Source of the DNA: [Flexibacter] sp. ATCC 35103
Lineage (GTDB): Bacteria; Bacteroidota; Bacteroidia; Flavobacteriales; Flavobacteriaceae
Direction: 5' to 3'
NCBI RefSeq assembly: GCF_001975985.1
Contig: NZ_MTQF01000003.1
Location: 183,025 to 247,024 of the forward strand
Length of the DNA: 64,000 bases
Positions 35,775 through 43,416 of this stretch are shown here, piece by piece. Made by a program: the position numbers and the translations under genes. The notes below the pieces were generated by a model. That model was not told the DNA's origin. It saw nothing but the letters and a program-made list of their open reading frames with translations, and searched no databases. Each line of letters opens with the position of its first letter. Position 1 is the first letter of the stretch.

Positions 35775-36032
35775 ATGGAAGCATTAAAAGAAGAATTAAA
35801 AAACAAAATCATTACTACTTTAAATCTTGAAGATATCGCAATCGAAGACATTGCTGATAACGATCCTTTGTTTGGAGATGGTTTAGGTTTAGACTCAATT
35901 GATGCACTTGAATTGATCGTGATTTTAGATAAAGATTACGGAATTAAATTAGTAGATCCGAAAGAAGGAAAAACCATTTTCCAATCGATCGAAACTATGG
36001 CGGCTTATATTAGCGCTAACAGAACGAAGTAA
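35775..36032 (+). CDS. Acyl carrier protein, second copy
   Basis: An 85-residue carrier protein with the phosphopantetheine site Ser41 in GLGLDSIDALELIV. It differs clearly from the first copy at 23187. It lies directly before the KS/chain-length-factor pair, so it is the better candidate for the polyene-carrying ACP. Confidence 0.92.
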   Translation: MEALKEELKNKIITTLNLEDIAIEDIADNDPLFGDGLGLDSIDALELIVILDKDYGIKLVDPKEGKTIFQSIETMAAYISANRTK

Positions 36033-36160
36033 GACTTCTTAGACTGGTTTAGATTTTTAGACTTCTTAGACTAAAAACTGTCTAAATCCAGAAATCAAAA
36101 ATCTAAGCCAGTCAAAAATCTAAGAAGTCTAAGCAAGTCTAAAAATCTAAGAAGTCTAAA
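36033..36160. repeat. AAGTCTAA repeat island
   Basis: A 128-base gap made almost wholly of a short unit, CTAAGAAGTCTAA and variants, in both orientations: the first 45 bases are an imperfect inverted copy of the last 60. A long stem-loop would form in the mRNA between the carrier protein and ketosynthase genes. Confidence 0.65.
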
Positions 36161-37357
36161 ATGAAAGGTGTTGCAATAACAGGAATGGGAATTATCTCTT
36201 CGATTGGAAATTCAGTCGAGGAAAATTATATTTCGTTGATCGAAAATAAAATTGGTATTTCTCGTATCACAAATATTTCTACAGTTCATGCAGATGTTAT
36301 TAAAGTAGGTGAAATCAAAAAAACCAACGAAGAATTGGTTGATGAATTGAATCTTACTGAAAATAATAACTTTTCAAGAACGGCAATGATCGCGACTTTG
36401 GCGGCAAAACAAGCTGTCGAAAATGCAGGAATTACATCGATAAACGAATTTAGAACCGGGCTTATTTCGGCTACAAGTGTAGGCGGAATGGACATGACTG
36501 AAAGACATTATTACGATTATTTTAAACATCCTGAATTGGTAAAATATATTGCCTGCCATGACGGTGGCGATGTTGCTGAGAAAATTGCCGAAGAACTGGG
36601 TTTAAAAGGAATGGTTACCACAATTAGTACGGCTTGTTCGTCTGCAGCAAACTCGATTATGTTGGGCGCCAGACTAATTAAAACCGGAAAATTAGATCGC
36701 GTTATTGTTGGCGGAGCTGATGGCTTGGCAAAATTTACGATTAACGGTTTTAAGACTTTGATGATTTTATCAGACGATTTCAACAAACCTTTTGACAACG
36801 AACGCAAAGGATTAAACCTTGGCGAAGCAGCTGCATATTTGGTTTTAGAATCAGATGAAATTGTCGAGAAGCAAAATAAAAAAGTGCTGGCAAGAGTTTC
36901 CGGTTACGGAAATGCAAACGACGCTTTTCATCAAACTGCTTCTTCAGAAAATGGTGATGGCGCTTATTTAGCGATGAAAAAAGCTTTTGAAGTTTCGGGT
37001 TTAAAACCTTCTCAAATCGACTATATCAACGTACACGGAACGGCAACTCCAAACAACGATTTATCTGAAGGAAGAGCATTGTTGAGAATTTATCAGGACG
37101 AAAAAGTACCTGATTTTAGTTCGACTAAACCTTTTACCGGACATACTTTAGCAGCAGCAGCAGCAATCGAAGCGGTTTACAGTGTTTTGGCGATTCAGAA
37201 TAATGTGGTTTACCCAAATTTGAATTTCGAAAATCCAATGAAAGAATTTGATTTGCAACCTCAAACTACTGCAAAGAATAAAAATATCGAACACGTTTTA
37301 TCCAACTCTTTTGGTTTTGGAGGAAATTGTTCTACCCTTATATTTTCAAAAAGCTAA
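36161..37357 (+). CDS. Beta-ketoacyl synthase, third copy (ApeO-like)
   Basis: A 398-residue FabF-type ketosynthase. The nucleophile is Cys159 in STACSSAANSIM, the histidines are in NVHGTATPNNDLSE and STKPFTGHTLAAAAAIEA, and the end has SNSFGFGGNCSTLIF. The next gene encodes a Cys-less homologue one base after its stop, an arrangement that matches the KS and chain-length-factor pair of type II aryl-polyene synthases. Confidence 0.9.
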   Translation: MKGVAITGMGIISSIGNSVEENYISLIENKIGISRITNISTVHADVIKVGEIKKTNEELVDELNLTENNNFSRTAMIATLAAKQAVENAGITSINEFRTGLISATSVGGMDMTERHYYDYFKHPELVKYIACHDGGDVAEKIAEELGLKGMVTTISTACSSAANSIMLGARLIKTGKLDRVIVGGADGLAKFTINGFKTLMILSDDFNKPFDNERKGLNLGEAAAYLVLESDEIVEKQNKKVLARVSGYGNANDAFHQTASSENGDGAYLAMKKAFEVSGLKPSQIDYINVHGTATPNNDLSEGRALLRIYQDEKVPDFSSTKPFTGHTLAAAAAIEAVYSVLAIQNNVVYPNLNFENPMKEFDLQPQTTAKNKNIEHVLSNSFGFGGNCSTLIFSKS

Positions 37358-37358
37358 A

Positions 37359-38420
37359 ATGAAGAAAACATATATAAATGGAGTAGGTTGTATTTCGACT
37401 CAAAAAACATTTGATACTGTTTTTTTAGAAGAAGCTATTGTAAATCATGATCAAAATGTATTGGCAATAATTCCACCGGCTTACAAAGAATACATTTCTC
37501 CTGCCGCAAGCCGCAGAATGGCAAAAGGTGTAAAAAACGGAATCGTTGCTTCGGCTCTGGCAATGAAAGATGCCAATGTCGAAAAAGTAGATGCAATTAT
37601 TACCGGAACCGGTTTAGGTTGTATCGAAGATTCTGAAAAATTCCTGAAAAGTATTCTCGATAATAACGAAGAATTTTTAACGCCAACATCTTTTATTCAA
37701 TCTACACATAATACTGTTGGTGCGCAAATCGCTTTGTTACAACAATGTAAAGGGTATAATTTTACATATGTAAATGGTGCCGTTTCTTTTGAGTCGGCTT
37801 TATTAGATGCTAAAATGCAAATCGAAGAAGACGAAGTGCAATCGGTTTTAATTGGCGGAGTTGATGAAAATGGAGATTATACTACTGCCCTTTTTAAACT
37901 TTCCGGTCGTATAAAAGAAGACAACAAAGCACCTTATGATGTTTTGACTTCTACAACAAGCGGAGCCGTTTATGGTGAAGGTGCCAGTTTTTTTGTTTTA
38001 GAAAATGAACGAAAAGATCATACGTATGCAGAAGTTCTGGATATCGCAATTGTAAATACTCTGGAAGAAAACGAAATTGAAGCTGAAGTTAAATTGTTTT
38101 TAAAATCTAATAATTTAGAAATTTCTGATATTGATGCTTTAGTTTTAGGTTTCGACGGAAACGTAAATTTCGAAAATTATTACAGAAATCTTGCAGAAAA
38201 TGCTTTTGCAGAAACAACTGTTTTATATTACAAACATTTGAGCGGTGAATATGATACTGCTTCGGCTTTTGCTTTTTGGATGGCGGCTAAAATTTTAAAA
38301 ACACAGGAAGTTCCGGAAATCATAAAAGTAAATTCAGTTGAAAAACCAGTTTACAAAACCATTTTATTATACAATCAGTTAAACGGAAAAAACCATAGTT
38401 TTACGTTAATCACAAAATGA
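37359..38420 (+). CDS. Chain-length-factor-like ketosynthase homologue
   Basis: A 353-residue ketosynthase fold protein in which the nucleophile position is lost: the segment reads FTYVNGAVSFESALL, with Asn139-Gly140 where active ketosynthases have a Cys. The later histidine motifs are also missing. It should pair with the ketosynthase upstream and set chain length. I start at ATG 37359, right after the upstream stop. It overlaps the deacetylase gene by four bases. Confidence 0.83.
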   Translation: MKKTYINGVGCISTQKTFDTVFLEEAIVNHDQNVLAIIPPAYKEYISPAASRRMAKGVKNGIVASALAMKDANVEKVDAIITGTGLGCIEDSEKFLKSILDNNEEFLTPTSFIQSTHNTVGAQIALLQQCKGYNFTYVNGAVSFESALLDAKMQIEEDEVQSVLIGGVDENGDYTTALFKLSGRIKEDNKAPYDVLTSTTSGAVYGEGASFFVLENERKDHTYAEVLDIAIVNTLEENEIEAEVKLFLKSNNLEISDIDALVLGFDGNVNFENYYRNLAENAFAETTVLYYKHLSGEYDTASAFAFWMAAKILKTQEVPEIIKVNSVEKPVYKTILLYNQLNGKNHSFTLITK

Positions 38421-39199
38421 TAACGCACAAAAACATATCACTATTTTTTGTTTTTTTATTGCTCTTATTATTTCTTCTGAATTTTTATGCAGCAATAAAC
38501 ATATGGTGGTTTGTTGTTGTAATTTTAATTTGGTTAGGAATTAACGCTTTTGGTTCTTCCCGAATTTCTTCGAATTATCATATAAAAGCTTTCTGTAATA
38601 ATCCGTTAGAAACAGAGAAAAAAATCGCCATTACGTTTGATGACGGACCAAGCATTTTTACTTTGGATGTTTTAGAACTTCTGAAAAAATACGATGCAAA
38701 AGCCACTTTCTTTTGCATTGGAAAAAACATCGAAGCACATCCTGAAATCCTAAAACAAATTATTGCAGACGGTCATTTGGTTGGGAATCATTCGTACAGT
38801 CATTCTAAATTTTTTGATTTTTATAATGCTGAAAAAATTAGAAAAGAAATTCAGAAAACAGATAAACTTCTGGAAAAATATACTTCAAAAAAAATAAACT
38901 TTTTTCGTCCGCCTTACGGAGTTACGACGCCATCGATCAGGAGAGCTTTAGAAATAACCAAACATAAAGTAATTGGCTGGAATATTCGATCGCTCGACGG
39001 AGGAACAAAAAATCAGGAATTAATTTTCAACCGCATTATAAAACGTATTTCTCCCGGCGGAATCGTACTTTTGCACGACACAGCATCACACTCGGTTTTG
39101 GTATTGGAACAGTTTTTGCAATTTTTACAGCAAAACAATTATAAAGTGATTTCGATTGAAGAACTTTTGAATCTTAAAGCTTACCAAATTGAACGCTGA
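38417..39199 (+). CDS. Polysaccharide deacetylase (NodB domain), membrane-anchored
   Basis: A 260-residue protein. Two N-terminal hydrophobic segments (about 8-45) anchor it; the NodB domain follows with TFDDGPS (Asp pair), HSYSH metal site, RPPYG and the C-terminal VLLHD motif, all intact. Such enzymes remove acetyl groups from sugars or related esters. In the cluster it may act on an envelope glycan or on an esterified pigment; this is not decided by sequence. Confidence 0.88.
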   Translation: MITHKNISLFFVFLLLLLFLLNFYAAINIWWFVVVILIWLGINAFGSSRISSNYHIKAFCNNPLETEKKIAITFDDGPSIFTLDVLELLKKYDAKATFFCIGKNIEAHPEILKQIIADGHLVGNHSYSHSKFFDFYNAEKIRKEIQKTDKLLEKYTSKKINFFRPPYGVTTPSIRRALEITKHKVIGWNIRSLDGGTKNQELIFNRIIKRISPGGIVLLHDTASHSVLVLEQFLQFLQQNNYKVISIEELLNLKAYQIER

Positions 39200-39221
39200 T
39201 TAAACAAAGATTCATACCGTT

Positions 39222-39254
39222 AGACCTAACAGGTTTTAAAAACCTGTTAGGTCT
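39222..39254. repeat. 33-bp perfect palindrome
   Basis: AGACCTAACAGGTTTT, one central A, then its exact complement. No T-run follows on the plus strand, so it is not a classic terminator. It lies between the deacetylase and LolA-like genes. Palindromes of this kind are scattered in Flavobacterium genomes (recalled). Confidence 0.75.
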
Positions 39255-39277
39255 TGCTAAACAACTTTTAACAAAAT

Positions 39278-39904
39278 ATGAAAACTAAAATAGCTCTCCT
39301 AATTCTATTTATATCAGGCAGTTTGTTCGCTCAGGAACAAAAAATGACAGATGCAGAAATTGTTGCTTTCAAGCAAGATGTAAATGTCGTGTCGAAAAAA
39401 ATCAAAACTTTAAGTACTGATTTTGTTCAGTATAAACATTTGGATTTTTTATCGAAAGACATTGAAACTTCGGGGAAAATGGTTTTTAAAGAACCTGCGC
39501 TTCTTCAATGGCAATATAAAAAACCATACAATTATAGTATTGTTTTCAAGAATGGAAAAATCCTGATTAACGACGAAGGCAAAAAAAGTGCGGTTGATAT
39601 TGGCAACAGCAAAATCTTTGGCCGAATCAACAAATTAATCGTTGGCAGCGTAAGCGGAAATATGTTTGACGATAAGGAATTTACAATATCTTATTTTAAA
39701 TTGAAAGGTCAAAATCTGGCGAAATTTATTCCGAAAGATGCGACGTTGAAGAAATACATCAAACAAATCGAATTGACTTTCGATAAAGAAGAAGCAACTG
39801 TGGTTCAGGTAAAACTATTAGAATCATCTGAAGATTATACCAAAATTGTACTTAAAAATAAAGTGATCAATGCAAAAATCGACGATTCAGTTTTTAATAA
39901 TTAA
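39278..39904 (+). CDS. LolA-like outer-membrane lipoprotein carrier
   Basis: A 208-residue periplasmic protein with a signal peptide (1-18, ending in LFAQ). The fold marks of the LolA family are visible: FVQYKHLDFLSKDIETSGKMVFKEPALLQWQYKKPYNYSIVFKNGK. Aryl-polyene clusters carry such a protein, probably to move the lipid-like pigment to the outer membrane. Its last 35 bases overlap the next gene in another frame. Confidence 0.87.
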   Translation: MKTKIALLILFISGSLFAQEQKMTDAEIVAFKQDVNVVSKKIKTLSTDFVQYKHLDFLSKDIETSGKMVFKEPALLQWQYKKPYNYSIVFKNGKILINDEGKKSAVDIGNSKIFGRINKLIVGSVSGNMFDDKEFTISYFKLKGQNLAKFIPKDATLKKYIKQIELTFDKEEATVVQVKLLESSEDYTKIVLKNKVINAKIDDSVFNN

Positions 39905-40505
39905 TTGCTTTCTGGCGCTAGTATTCGTTTCTTGTGGCTCGGTCACAAAAAATTATACTCAAAAAGAATTAGACAAAACGTCTTATGAAGTTCCCTATTT
40001 TTCAGATTCAAAAACAGATTATGTTTATAAAACGAATATAACAGTTTACGGAAATGAAATCAGCGGAATTTTCATCGCCAAGAAAATAAACGATACAACA
40101 CACCGAATTGTTTTTACAACTGAATTCGGAAACAAATTAATGGATTTTGAGATTTCGGATACCGATTTTAAAGTCAACTCGATTGTATCAGAATTAGATC
40201 GAAAAATCCTGATTAATACACTGAAAGAAGATTTTCGTTTATTGCTAAAAAAAGAATATCAGATTCAGGAACAATTTGAAAATGATTTAGATAACATTTA
40301 TAAATCGAAAGATGGAAAATACGATAATTATCTTTTCATTTCGAAAAAGGATCAGAAATTAGAGAAAGTTGTTCATTCGTCTAAAACAAAAGAAAAATTT
40401 ACACTGACATTTAGTTCAGAAAACAATATTTTTGCCGAAAAGATTGAGATTGTCCATCAGAATATTAAGTTGAAAATTGAGTTGAATTATTTTAAATCGG
40501 AATAA
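39870..40505 (+). CDS. Lipoprotein of unknown function
   Basis: 211 residues. The leader FLIINCFLALVFVSC ends in a lipobox at about Cys22, so it is lipid-anchored. The rest is beta-rich (YVYKTNITVYGNEISGIFIAKKIN). No catalytic motif is seen. It resembles in layout the small outer-membrane-side lipoproteins that accompany LolA-like genes in aryl-polyene loci. The 35-base overlap with the LolA-like gene suggests coupled synthesis. Confidence 0.75.
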   Translation: MQKSTIQFLIINCFLALVFVSCGSVTKNYTQKELDKTSYEVPYFSDSKTDYVYKTNITVYGNEISGIFIAKKINDTTHRIVFTTEFGNKLMDFEISDTDFKVNSIVSELDRKILINTLKEDFRLLLKKEYQIQEQFENDLDNIYKSKDGKYDNYLFISKKDQKLEKVVHSSKTKEKFTLTFSSENNIFAEKIEIVHQNIKLKIELNYFKSE

Positions 40506-40541
40506 AACAGAAACGAATCATAAACTTTAAATCAAACCAAA

Positions 40542-41174
40542 ATGAAAAAATTAACTGTATTTGCTTTTGTTTTATTTATTGGTCTTATAACATCAAATGC
40601 ACAAGTAACTGTTAGTCCAGGACTTCGTGGAGGTTTAAACATATCTGATTTAAGTAATATGCCGGGAAATACTAGTTCGAAATCTGATTTCTATATTGGT
40701 GGATTAGTGGCTATTAAGTTCAATAAATATTTTACGCTTCAACCTGAATTAAATTATTCCAGACAAGGTACTGATTTTCGTCTCTCTTCTTTGGCTTTTG
40801 AAAATCCGGGAGATCCAAATTTTTACTCCAGAAATACTAAGGCTGAAATAAATTATCTGACACTTGGAGCTGTGGGTAAATTTCATTTTAAAGGAAAAGG
40901 TTTTCACGTATTAGCCGGACCATCAATCGATTTTAAGACAGATGATAATTTTGACAAATTTGGAACTAGTCCTGAAGGAGTTGACTTGTCTATTGTTGCC
41001 GGTTTAGGATATACGCTGCCAAATGGATTGACTTTTGAAGCACGATTTAAACAAGGTTTGATTGACATTTATGGTTACGACGGAATCGATTATGATGATG
41101 GCTATTACTATAATGATCTGATTTTAAATCAGGTTTTCCAGATTGGTATTAGTTATACTTTTAAAGTAAAATAA
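40542..41174 (+). CDS. Outer-membrane beta-barrel protein (PorT-like)
   Basis: 210 residues with a signal peptide (1-20, ending in SNAQ). Alternating hydrophobic strands with typical barrel openings follow: GLRGGLNISDLSN, FYIGGLVAIKFNKYFTLQPELNYSRQGTDF, LTLGAVGKFHF, and a terminal FQIGISYTFKVK that ends in an aromatic-plus-basic strand. It could serve as the outer-membrane partner of pigment placement. Confidence 0.83.
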   Translation: MKKLTVFAFVLFIGLITSNAQVTVSPGLRGGLNISDLSNMPGNTSSKSDFYIGGLVAIKFNKYFTLQPELNYSRQGTDFRLSSLAFENPGDPNFYSRNTKAEINYLTLGAVGKFHFKGKGFHVLAGPSIDFKTDDNFDKFGTSPEGVDLSIVAGLGYTLPNGLTFEARFKQGLIDIYGYDGIDYDDGYYYNDLILNQVFQIGISYTFKVK

Positions 41175-41180
41175 AAAAAT

Positions 41181-41552
41181 ATGGTATTAAAAGACTTTTA
41201 TAAAGTTCTTTCAGAAGAAAAAACAGGAGATGCTAAATATAATATTCGTATATTAGTTAATGCCAATCATGAGGTTTTTGAAGGTCATTTTCCCGGAAAC
41301 CCAATTATGCCGGGCGTTTGCATGATTCAGATTATTAAAGAACTTACAGAATCAATCACAAAAAGTTCGTTGATGATACAAACACTGACCAATGTAAAAT
41401 TCATGGCACTAATTAATCCGGAAACAAATCCGGAATTGCGTCTCGAACTTGATATAACAACCACAGAAGATGATTTGGTAAAGGTGAAAAACACCACATA
41501 TTTTAACGATACGGTTGCTTTAAAATTAAGCAATACGTATAAAAAATTATAA
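41181..41552 (+). CDS. Short hotdog dehydratase-like protein (ApeI-like)
   Basis: A 123-residue FabA/FabZ-related protein. It has HEVFEGHFPGNPIMPGV, the central motif of the family, but Gln stands where FabZ has its catalytic Glu (GVCMIQIIKE), and the PHRYPF segment before it is absent. It may use the HFPG histidine region or act as a partner subunit, as reported for paired ApeI/ApeP dehydratases. It is the third hotdog protein of this kind in the cluster. Confidence 0.8.
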   Translation: MVLKDFYKVLSEEKTGDAKYNIRILVNANHEVFEGHFPGNPIMPGVCMIQIIKELTESITKSSLMIQTLTNVKFMALINPETNPELRLELDITTTEDDLVKVKNTTYFNDTVALKLSNTYKKL

Positions 41553-41554
41553 CT

Positions 41555-42040
41555 ATGAAATTACTATTGTCAATACTTCTATGGATAAACTTTGCCGGAA
41601 ACCCTGATTTGGCATCTATCCGAAAAATTTATCCTGATGTTGCAAAATCAGAAGCAAATGCCAAAGATTTTACCGAAAAACTTTCCGGTATTTCAAACAA
41701 CGATGATAAAATATTAGTGGCTTACAAAGCAGCTTCAATTTTAGTAGATTCTAAATTTCAAAATATTGTAGGAAGTAAAATTTCCCGTTTTAAAGAAGGT
41801 GCAAAACTTCTTGAAGCGACTTTGAAAAGTGATCCAAACAATATCGAAATCAGGATGATTCGATTAAGTATTCAGGAAGATGTTCCCGGAATTACTGGCT
41901 ACAAAAAAAATATTAAAGAAGATAAAAAATTCATCACTACACATTATGCAGAACAAAGTGGTGCTTTGAAAGACTATCTAAAAGAATTTGTTTTGCAATC
42001 AAAGAGTTTCTCTGAAAAAGAGAAGCAATTTGTAAAGTAG
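41555..42040 (+). CDS. Small exported protein of unknown function
   Basis: 161 residues with a weak signal peptide (MKLLLSILLWINFAGN). The rest is helical (KDFTEKLSGI, KDYLKEFVLQSKSF) with no motif I know. It starts two bases after the hotdog gene and precedes the glycosyltransferase, so it belongs to the same operon. Confidence 0.7.
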   Translation: MKLLLSILLWINFAGNPDLASIRKIYPDVAKSEANAKDFTEKLSGISNNDDKILVAYKAASILVDSKFQNIVGSKISRFKEGAKLLEATLKSDPNNIEIRMIRLSIQEDVPGITGYKKNIKEDKKFITTHYAEQSGALKDYLKEFVLQSKSFSEKEKQFVK

Positions 42041-42059
42041 GTAAAGAAAAAAATCCCAA

Positions 42060-43247
42060 ATGCGACCAACTTTATCTCAGCAGGAATTACTTAATTCGAC
42101 CAATTTTTGTGTTATTGTTCCAACATACAACAATCACAAAACGTTGAAAAAAGTGCTGGATTCTATTTTAGATTTTACCACAAATATTATCATCGTCAAT
42201 GATGGTTCTACAGATACAACGAACGAAATTTTAAAACAATATTCGGAGCTTACTCAAATTCACCATCCTCGAAATATAGGAAAAGGAAGAGCGCTTCGAA
42301 ATGGTTTTAGAAAAGCAATCGAAATGAATTTTGAATATGCCATTACAATCGATTCTGATGGTCAGCATTTTGCTTCTGATATTCCTAATTTTATTGAAGA
42401 AATTCAAAATGAACCCAATTCTCTTTTGATTGGAAGTCGGAATATGACACAGGAAAATGTGCCGAAGAAAAGCAGTTTTGGTAATAAATTTTCAAATTTC
42501 TGGTTTAAGTTCGAAACCGGAATTGTATTGGAAGATACGCAGTCCGGATTTCGATTATATCCTTTAAACCTGATTCCGAAACAATTTTATACCAATAAAT
42601 TTGAGTTCGAGATTGAAGTAATTGTGCGATCTGCCTGGAAAGGTATTGTGGTTAAAAATATTCCGATCCAGATTTTATATGATCCCGCAGAACGTGTTTC
42701 TCATTTTCGACCCTTTAAGGATTTTACCCGAATTAGTATTCTAAATACGATTTTGGTTATCAACGCATTGTTGTACATTAAACCGAGAGATTTCTTCAGA
42801 CGAGCAAAAAAAAAAGGCTTTAAAAAATTCTTTCTTGAAGATATTTTAGAAAGTTCCGACTCTAATTTCAAAAAATCAGCTGCAATTTCTTTGGGTATTT
42901 TTATCGGAATTTCTCCTTTTTGGGGATTTCAAACCGTTTTACTTTTTACATTCGCTGCTTTATTCAGGCTCAATAAAGTCATTGCTTATCTGGCTTCGAA
43001 TGTGAGTTTTCCGCCTTTTATCCCTTTTGTAATATACGGTTCCTTAAAAATGGGAAGCTACTTTGTATCGAATGATATACCATTAATTTTAGATAGTTCA
43101 GTTACACTTGATGATATTCAAAAAAATGCTACACAATATATCGTGGGAAGTCTTATTTTAGCATCCGTTTTGGCGCTGTCAGTTGGTCTCATAAGTTATT
43201 TACTTTTAACGGCTTTTAGTTCGAAGAATAAAACGAATATTACGTAA
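42060..43247 (+). CDS. Family 2 glycosyltransferase fused to a DUF2062 membrane domain
   Basis: A 395-residue protein. Residues 14-235 are a GT-A fold with VIVPTYNNHKTLKKVLDSI, NDGSTD, NIGKGRALRNGF, the metal-binding TIDSDGQH and EDTQSGFRLYP. The C-terminal part from about residue 275 is DUF2062 (SLGIFIGISPFWGFQT, ASNVSFPPFIPFVIYG) with three or four hydrophobic segments. Such proteins occur in aryl-polyene clusters and may add a sugar to a lipid-bound intermediate. A terminator-like repeat island follows. Confidence 0.87.
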   Translation: MRPTLSQQELLNSTNFCVIVPTYNNHKTLKKVLDSILDFTTNIIIVNDGSTDTTNEILKQYSELTQIHHPRNIGKGRALRNGFRKAIEMNFEYAITIDSDGQHFASDIPNFIEEIQNEPNSLLIGSRNMTQENVPKKSSFGNKFSNFWFKFETGIVLEDTQSGFRLYPLNLIPKQFYTNKFEFEIEVIVRSAWKGIVVKNIPIQILYDPAERVSHFRPFKDFTRISILNTILVINALLYIKPRDFFRRAKKKGFKKFFLEDILESSDSNFKKSAAISLGIFIGISPFWGFQTVLLFTFAALFRLNKVIAYLASNVSFPPFIPFVIYGSLKMGSYFVSNDIPLILDSSVTLDDIQKNATQYIVGSLILASVLALSVGLISYLLLTAFSSKNKTNIT

Positions 43248-43250
43248 AAG

Positions 43251-43396
43251 TTTGCCACAGATTAAAAAGATTTACACTGATTTTTTTCGCCACAAATTTC
43301 ACAAATTAGCACAAATTAATTCGCGAAAATTCGTGAAATTCGTGGCGAACTGACACAGAAATTAAAATCAATTTAATCTTTTTAATCTGTGGCAAA
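43251..43396. repeat. Nested inverted repeat between gene blocks
   Basis: Outer arms 43251-43272 and 43375-43396 are perfect 22-bp complements (TTTGCCACAGATTAAAAAGATT and its reverse). Inside, a second imperfect pair (about 43286-43307 and 43327-43349, with CGCCACAAATTTCAC and GTGAAATTCGTGGCG) forms another stem. No open frame exists. It fills the gap between the glycosyltransferase and the RND fusion genes. Confidence 0.75.
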
Positions 43397-43416
43397 AGAA
43401 AACAATATAAATAATT

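Noticed and set aside
36033..36160. Possible CRISPR array
   Set aside because: The repeated unit is short, occurs in both orientations, has no regular spacers and no cas genes nearby.
37248..37358. Upstream in-frame extension of the chain-length-factor-like gene
   Set aside because: It would begin with TTG deep inside the upstream ketosynthase gene; the ATG at 37359 directly after the upstream stop fits the family start.
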